From an uncultured Kineosporia sp. (GTDB lineage: Bacteria > Actinomycetota > Actinomycetes > Actinomycetales > Kineosporiaceae): a DNA stretch of 18,362 nucleotides. The DNA is taken from NCBI GenBank assembly GCA_937859855.1, contig CALMAR010000450.1, forward strand, positions 1-18,362, read 5' to 3'. Below are positions 14,275 through 18,362 of the stretch, piece by piece. Each line of letters begins with the position of its first letter. The first letter of the stretch is position 1. The notes under the pieces are model-generated. The model saw nothing but the letters and a program-made list of their open reading frames with translations. It was not told the origin of the DNA and made no database searches. The position numbers and the translations under genes were made by a program.

Positions 14275-14304
14275 CTCATAATCCGTCGGTCGCAGGTTCG
14301 AACC
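14275..14304 (+). repeat. attR-like partial copy of the CAT tRNA
   Basis: A 30-base copy of the tRNA segment from anticodon loop to T loop, identical to 10287-10316 except A for G at the 20th base. The flanking bases do not complete a tRNA: there is no D arm upstream, and the acceptor side diverges immediately after GGTTCGAACC. It is therefore not a second tRNA gene but the distal attachment site of the island. Confidence 0.85.
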
Positions 14305-14379
14305 GACCCCACGCGGACTCCGACCGTGTGGGGAGTGGTCTGCCTGCGCCGATGCTGGCGTCAGCTTGCGCGGGCGCAA

Positions 14380-14604
14380 CGTGGACCCGCGGCCGGCATC
14401 ACCCCGGTCGTGGCGGCGGGCGACGACGGCGAAGACATCGACGCCAACCTCCAGGTCCCGGCCGGCTACAGCGACGTCGTCACGGTGACCGATTACCCGG
14501 ACACCGACGTCGCCGCCGTCGCGACCTGCGACTACACGACCTACCCGGACAACTCCCTGGTGATCGACGACCGCACCAGCCGCGCCTCTCCGGCCCAGAC
14601 CGGC
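14380..14604 (+). pseudogene. Probable subtilase (S8 peptidase) fragment
   Basis: The plus frame reads A-G-I-T-P-V-V-A-A-G-D-D-G, then V-P-A-G-Y-S-D-V-V-T-V-T-D-Y. In subtilisin-like peptidases this is the strand and oxyanion region, usually V-V-A-A-G-N with P-A-x-Y-x-x-V-I-T-V-x-A. Here the oxyanion asparagine position is D, and no catalytic serine or histidine segment is present. The similarity is cut off at the 3' end of the minus-strand aldo/keto reductase. It lies just outside the right att copy. I regard it as a scrap, and the family assignment is moderate. Confidence 0.4.
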
Positions 14605-15576
14605 TCAGTACCAGGAGGGGCCGTGCTCGGTGTAGGGCTCTTCCAATGTGGTGATCTCGTCCTCAGTCAGTTCCAGGTCAAGGGCGGCGACGGCTTCGGG
14701 GAGGTGATGAAGCTTGGTCGCGCCGACGATGGGGGCCGAGACGGCGGAGTTGTGCAGCACCCAGGCCAGCGCGATCTGGGCCATGGTGACGCCTCGGGTC
14801 TTGGCGACCTTCTGCACGGCAGCCACGACCGGTTCGTCGAGGGGGGAGTCGAAGGCCTGGACGATGTGGTCGACGCTGGAGCGGGTGGATTGTTCACCCC
14901 AGGGCCGGGTGAGCCGGCCTTTGCCTTGTGGGGAGTAGGGCACGAGCCCGACGCCGGTGTCTGCGCACATGGCCATCAGTTCGCGCTCGTCCTGGCGTCG
15001 TAACAGGTTGTACTGGTTCTGCATGGAGACGAAGCTTGTCCAGCCGCCGCGCTCGGCGGCGTGTTGCATCTTCGCGAACTGCCAGGCGTACATGGACGAG
15101 GCGCCGAGGTAGCGGACCTTCCCGGCTTTGACGACGTCATGGAGGGCTTCCATGGTTTCTTCGACCGGCGTGGCCGGATCGAAGCGGTGGATCTGGTAGA
15201 GGTCGACGTAATCGGTGCCCAGCCGTGTGAGGGAAGCATCGATCTGCTCGAGGATTGCCTTGCGGGACAGGCCCGATCCGCCGGGACCCTCGTGCATGGC
15301 GCCGTGCACCTTGGTGGCCAGCACGATGTGTTCCCGGCGGGAGTAGCGCCTGACGGCACGCCCGACGACCTCTTCGGAGGTGCCGGCCTGGTAGACGTTC
15401 GCGGTGTCCCAGAACGTGATTCCCAGCTCGATCGCCTGCTGGAAGAACGGTTGCGCCTCCTCGTCGGCCAGGGCCCATTCGTGCGCTCGTGCGGTGGCGG
15501 GGTCGCCGTAGCTCATGCATCCCAGCGCCAGCCTGCTGATCTTCAGGCCGGTGCTGCCGAGTCGGGTGTACTCCAT
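14605..15576 (-). CDS. Aldo/keto reductase (YajO/potassium-channel beta-like type)
   Basis: A complete 323-residue aldo/keto reductase. It starts M-E-Y-T-R-L-G-S-T-G-L-K-I-S-R-L, typical of the family. The catalytic tetrad is D57 and Y62 (W-D-T-A-N-V-Y), K89 (A-T-K-V) and H130 (Y-Q-I-H-R). Later motifs include L-G-A-S-S-M-Y, M-Q-N-Q-Y-N-L-L and P-Y-S-P-Q-G-K-G-R-L. Such enzymes reduce aldehydes and ketones with NADPH; the substrate is not predictable. ATG 15576 is chosen because family similarity begins there and AGGGAG lies about 8 bases upstream. It follows the SDR gene in the same direction after 208 bases, so the two may be co-transcribed. Confidence 0.92.
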   Translation of the reverse strand: MEYTRLGSTGLKISRLALGCMSYGDPATARAHEWALADEEAQPFFQQAIELGITFWDTANVYQAGTSEEVVGRAVRRYSRREHIVLATKVHGAMHEGPGGSGLSRKAILEQIDASLTRLGTDYVDLYQIHRFDPATPVEETMEALHDVVKAGKVRYLGASSMYAWQFAKMQHAAERGGWTSFVSMQNQYNLLRRQDERELMAMCADTGVGLVPYSPQGKGRLTRPWGEQSTRSSVDHIVQAFDSPLDEPVVAAVQKVAKTRGVTMAQIALAWVLHNSAVSAPIVGATKLHHLPEAVAALDLELTEDEITTLEEPYTEHGPSWY

Positions 15577-15632
15577 CGGGTGGTCTCCCTGCAGGACACT
15601 GGTAGTCCGCAATCGGTGGGTCAGAACTGGAT

Positions 15633-15788
15633 TCAGTGTGGATGACGGCGGTGCGGCGGTGACGACTGTGCGGGTTGCGGCCGGCCTCCCTGTGCAGCAC
15701 GGCGACCGCGGCGGCGATGTCGTGCCAGTACAGGTCGCCACCGGGGATCGGCTTGGAGCATCTGCAGGCCCATCTGGTCCGGAGTCAT
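15633..15788 (-). CDS. Small ORF overlapping the SDR stop, unrecognised
   Basis: A 51-codon frame begins M-T-P-D-Q-M-G-L-Q-M-L-Q-A-D-P. Its ATG overlaps the SDR stop codon as ATGA, a classic coupling arrangement. After about residue 16 the composition becomes arginine-rich, while another frame reads G-G-D-L-Y-W-H-D-I-A-A-A-V-A-V-L-H-R-E-A. A longer gene with a frameshift is therefore possible. I recognise no family. It may be a degraded gene between the SDR and the aldo/keto reductase. Confidence 0.25.
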   Translation of the reverse strand: MTPDQMGLQMLQADPRWRPVLARHRRRGRRAAQGGRPQPAQSSPPHRRHPH

Positions 15789-16615
15789 TGGTCGAGATCG
15801 GTACTGCGGCTCGTGGTCTCCCACGCGTCGACCTCGTCCCGCAGGGCGCCGAGTGAGGCTCGGAAGGCGTCGGAGGCGTCGTTGCCGAGCAGCAGCATGT
15901 ACGGCGCGCGTCCGGACTCGACGACATCGACGAGCGCGGCCGCGGCCTTGCCGGGATCCCCGGGTTGGTTCCCGTCGGCGGTGTCGTGTTCCTTGCGTCG
16001 TTTCCCAGCCGTGTCCGCGTAGTCGGCGATGGGCTCGGCGGCCTGGGTCAGCGATCGTCCGGCGAAGTCGGTGCGGAACGCGCCCGGCTCCACGACCATG
16101 GCGGTGATGCCGAGCGGTGCGACCTCTTTGCGCAGCGACAGGGTCAACGCCTCGATCGCTGCCTTGGCCGCTGCGTAATAGCCCGACCCCTCAGGACAGA
16201 TCCGGGCGCCGATGGAGGAAAGGTTGACGATGGTGCCGGATCGTCGCGCCCGCATCCGGGGCAGCACGGCATTGATGGTTCGGATGCTGCCGAACACATG
16301 GGTCTCGAAGAGCCGCCGAACAGCGTCGTCCTCACCCTCCTCCACGGCCGCGCGATACCCGTAGCCGGCGTTGTTCACAAGGACGTCGATGCCGCCGAAG
16401 CGATCCTGAGCGGCCGCCACCGCGGCGCTCACCTGGTCCTGATCCGTCACGTCCAGGGCGAGGGCCAACGAGCTGTCAGGGAAGGCGCCTGCGAGGTCCT
16501 CCACTCTCGAGACATCCCGCGCGGTGACCACGGCGTTGTGGTTGCGCTCGAGCACGGCCTGGGCGAACGCCCGGCCGAGTCCGGTCGAACAGCCGGTGAT
16601 CAGCCAGGTCGTCAT
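15785..16615 (-). CDS. Short-chain dehydrogenase/reductase (classical SDR)
   Basis: A complete 276-residue NAD(P)-dependent SDR. The cofactor motif T-G-C-S-T-G-L-G covers residues 7-14, N-N-A-G lies at 81-84, and the catalytic residues are S134 (N-L-S-S-I-G) and Y147 with K151 (Y-A-A-A-K). P-G-A-F-R-T-D-F follows the active site. This pattern fits the subgroup of oxidoreductases often annotated as ketoreductase-like; no substrate can be named. The ATG is preceded by GAGGAG 8 bases upstream. It is the first gene of a minus-strand pair with the aldo/keto reductase. XRE/MmyB-type regulators commonly control such SDR genes, and one lies about 4.5 kb away inside the island, but a link is only inference. 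Confidence 0.93.
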   Translation of the reverse strand: MTTWLITGCSTGLGRAFAQAVLERNHNAVVTARDVSRVEDLAGAFPDSSLALALDVTDQDQVSAAVAAAQDRFGGIDVLVNNAGYGYRAAVEEGEDDAVRRLFETHVFGSIRTINAVLPRMRARRSGTIVNLSSIGARICPEGSGYYAAAKAAIEALTLSLRKEVAPLGITAMVVEPGAFRTDFAGRSLTQAAEPIADYADTAGKRRKEHDTADGNQPGDPGKAAAALVDVVESGRAPYMLLLGNDASDAFRASLGALRDEVDAWETTSRSTDLDQ

Positions 16616-16769
16616 GGTGGATCTCCTCGAACTGGTAGCGGTCAGCGTGCGGACATGGGCCGGCGTCCAGGTTGCGGTCAAGGCCGGCATGCGGGGGGAG
16701 CAGGACCTCACGGTTGGCCAGGCACCGGGGCCGGCTGCAGGTGAGGGCGATGACCTCGATCCGCACGGG

Positions 16770-17070
16770 AGCCTGCGGCTCGGCACTGGCCAGCCGGCCG
16801 AAGAGGATCACGATCGGCATCGCACCCATCTGCGCAGCTTACGCACGAGGGGATCCCCGTCCAGATCGGGCGGCCCGAGGTCCAGGACGACGAGATCGGG
16901 TGATCGCGCTCGGCGGTGGCCAACGACTCCTGGCCCGTCGCTGCGGCGACCAGTCCGGTCTGTTGTCGCGGTCTGCGAGCCGCTGGAACGGCGAAGATGT
17001 GCTCGCGGTCGACCTCGCGCGCATCCCCGGCCCGTGGTCCACCACCTGGACCTCTGCGCCCCCGAGTTGT
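16770..17070 (-). pseudogene. Scar of a two-component system, KdpD/KdpE-like junction
   Basis: Reading the minus strand across several frames gives, in order, V-V-D-H-G-P-G-M (histidine-kinase G1 box), E-V-D-R-E-H-I-F-A, and F-Q-R-L-A-D-R-D-N (kinase C-terminal segment as in KdpD). Then come A-E-R-D-H-P and P-D-L-V-V-L-D-L-G-P-P-D-L-D-G (response-regulator phosphorylation site) and M-P-I-V-I-L-F-G-R. The kinase end and the receiver middle are adjacent, so the kinase tail and the regulator's first strands are lost. At least four frame changes are needed. KdpDE normally controls a potassium pump; no kdp structural gene is visible. It is non-functional debris upstream of the SDR gene. Confidence 0.6.
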
Positions 17071-17102
17071 GATCACTCTCAAGACGGCGCAGGACGTCCG
17101 CC

Positions 17103-17192
17103 CGGACGCCGGGCGGAGGAGACCGCCACGACAACGCGCTGTCCCCGCTGCAGAATGACCCCAGCGTCCACAAGATCGTCATCACCGTCTGA
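17103..17192 (+). pseudogene. Possible C-terminal tail of a sugar-alcohol dehydrogenase
   Basis: The plus frame reads N-A-L-S-P-L-Q-N-D-P-S-V-H-K-I-V-I-T-V and ends with TGA at 17190-17192, 79 bases before the kinase start. The ending D-P-S-V-x-K-x-V-I resembles the last strand of medium-chain polyol dehydrogenases, which often precede xylulokinase genes. The match is too short to be sure, and upstream sequence in this frame is not recognisable. Confidence 0.25.
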
Positions 17193-17271
17193 CGACGGCC
17201 GGGCCACCGGACCCGGCTGCCCCGGCGGCGGAACTCTCAACCCCGGGTCCGCGATACGAGGAGGTGCCGGC

Positions 17272-18362
17272 ATGGCTGCGACGGCTACCCTTCTGGGCAT
17301 CGATCTGGGCACCAGTTCGGTCAAGGTCGTCCTGGCCACGGCCGACGGGCACCTCCTGGCTCAGTCCAGCGGCGCCTACCGGGTGTCCGGCCCTCACCCG
17401 GGATGGTCCGAAGCCGACCCGCAGCAGTGGCTGGCGGCAACCGGCGCCGCCGTCCGCGAACTGGTCCGCAGCCACCTGCGTGCCGGCGCCGAGCCGGTCG
17501 CGATCGGATTCTCCGGGCAGATGCACGGCTTGGTCGTCGCCGACGCGACCGGCGATGCTGTGGTCCGACGCCCGCGCCGTACCGCAACTGCAGCACTACC
17601 GCGACCTGCCCGATGCGGTCAGGAGAAGGCTGGGCAACCCGCTCAGTCCTGGGATGGCCGGCCCCATGCTCGCCTGGCTGGGCGAGAACGAGCCCGACGT
17701 GGTGAGACGTTCCCGATGGGCGCTGCAACCGAAGGACTGGCTGCGAGCCCGGTTGACCGGGCAGTTCTGGACCGAGCCCAGCGACGCCTCCGCGACCCTG
17801 CTGTGCGACGGCGACGGCGCGGGGTGGGACCCTGCCGTGCTCGACGGGCTGGGGATCGACCCCGGCATCTTGCCGCCGGTCCTGCCGTCATCCGCCACTC
17901 CCGCCGGGCGCCTCAGCCACGACGCCGCAGCCCTGCTGGGGCTTCCAGCCGGCACTCTCGTCGCGGCGGGCGCGGCCGACACTGCGGCCGCCGCTCTCGG
18001 GTCGGGACTGACCGACCCCGACACCGTGCAACTGACCGTGGGAACCGGTGCCCAGCTGGTGCGGCCCGCAGCTGTGCTCCCGTCGGAACTGCCCGCGGCG
18101 CCGGTCACCCACCTGTACCGGGCTGCCACCGCGACCGGCTGGTACCGGATGGCGGCCGTGCTCAACGGCGGCCTGACCCTGGACTGGGTTCGTCGCAGCC
18201 TGGGCGCCGGGTGGGTCGACCTGTACGCCGCCGCCGATGCCTGCGACTACCTGGCCGCGCTCGGGCTCACGGCGGCCTACGTCTCGCCGCTGCTCCCGTC
18301 CGCGCAAGGGTCGACGCACGGGTACGACGTGACGCGCTTCGACACGGTGGACCCGCAGCGTG
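17272..18362 (+). pseudogene. FGGY-family carbohydrate kinase, xylulokinase-like, frame-broken and partial
   Basis: The frame starts at ATG 17272 behind GAGGAGG with the phosphate-binding motif G-I-D-L-G-T-S-S-V-K, then G-W-S-E-A-D-P-Q-Q-W and the xylulokinase signature G-F-S-G-Q-M-H-G. After A-D-A-T-G-D at about 17556 the reading shifts by one base to L-W-S-D-A-R-A. About five or six residues expected between these (as in R-P-A-L-L-W-x-D) are missing, so a small deletion of about 20 bases explains the break. The second frame stays open to the window end, with G-M-A-G-P-M-L-A-W-L, Q-P-K-D-W-L-R, the catalytic-Asp region A-G-A-A-D-T-A-A-A-A and V-G-T-G-A-Q-L. Xylulokinases phosphorylate D-xylulose for the pentose phosphate pathway. 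The 3' end lies outside the window. A sequencing slip is the alternative. Confidence 0.85.

Larger units (their letters stand above)
10287..14304. mobile_element. Degraded tRNA-integrated genomic island
   Basis: The island is bounded by the two 30-base att-like repeats and is 3,988 bp from repeat to repeat. It keeps the standard order: intact tRNA, att site, integrase gene reading away from the tRNA, cargo, and a second att copy without the 5' half of the tRNA. The cargo is an MFS transporter scrap, an XRE/MmyB-type regulator, a zinc alcohol dehydrogenase with a stop codon, and an intact aldo/keto reductase. No replication, mobilisation or packaging gene is visible and the integrase is broken, so it is a fixed remnant or was always a small passenger element. 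The boundaries are direct observation; the mobile origin is inference. Confidence 0.75.

Noticed and set aside
14275..14304. A second CAU tRNA gene at the right repeat
   Set aside because: Only the anticodon-to-T-loop segment is present. The D arm and acceptor stem do not form, so it is an att copy rather than a tRNA.

Overview
This window is G+C-rich DNA whose coding and spacer features point to an actinobacterium (Actinomycetota). It carries a WhiB iron-sulfur regulator, GTG and TTG starts, leaderless-looking promoters, an XRE regulator with a MmyB-like sensor domain, and tRNA genes without encoded CCA ends. I cannot resolve the genus. No rRNA, CRISPR array or complete insertion sequence is visible.

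Left part (1-7361): ordinary, mostly single-gene units. These are whiB (minus), a DUF1697 protein behind a leaderless-type promoter, a RIO-family kinase (minus), an aldo/keto reductase, an epoxide hydrolase-family alpha/beta hydrolase, and three small VOC (glyoxalase-fold) proteins within 2 kb. Two good inverted repeats in the spacers before the first two VOC genes are candidate regulatory sites.

Middle (7396-10328): a heavily decayed tyrosine integrase lies next to the 3' end of a tRNA-Asn gene, which is the scar of an old tRNA-targeted element. It is followed by a secreted Ser/Pro-repeat protein with an apparent C-terminal frameshift, a 3-hydroxyisobutyrate dehydrogenase-family oxidoreductase, and a CAU-anticodon tRNA.

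Island (10287-14304): the main finding. The 3' half of the CAU tRNA is duplicated 3,988 bp downstream as a 30-nt direct repeat with one mismatch, and a broken integrase starts just after the tRNA. Between the repeats are the integrase remnant, an MFS transporter scrap on the opposite strand, an XRE/MmyB-type regulator, a zinc alcohol dehydrogenase interrupted by a stop codon, and an intact aldo/keto reductase. I read this as a small, immobilised genomic island carrying a regulator plus redox-enzyme cassette.

Right part (14305-18362): a probable subtilase scrap, an SDR and aldo/keto reductase pair on the minus strand, a scar resembling the KdpD/KdpE junction, and a xylulokinase-like FGGY kinase that has a frame break and runs off the window. 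The number of broken genes is striking. It could be real decay around integration hot spots or partly base-calling error, and the sequence alone cannot separate the two.
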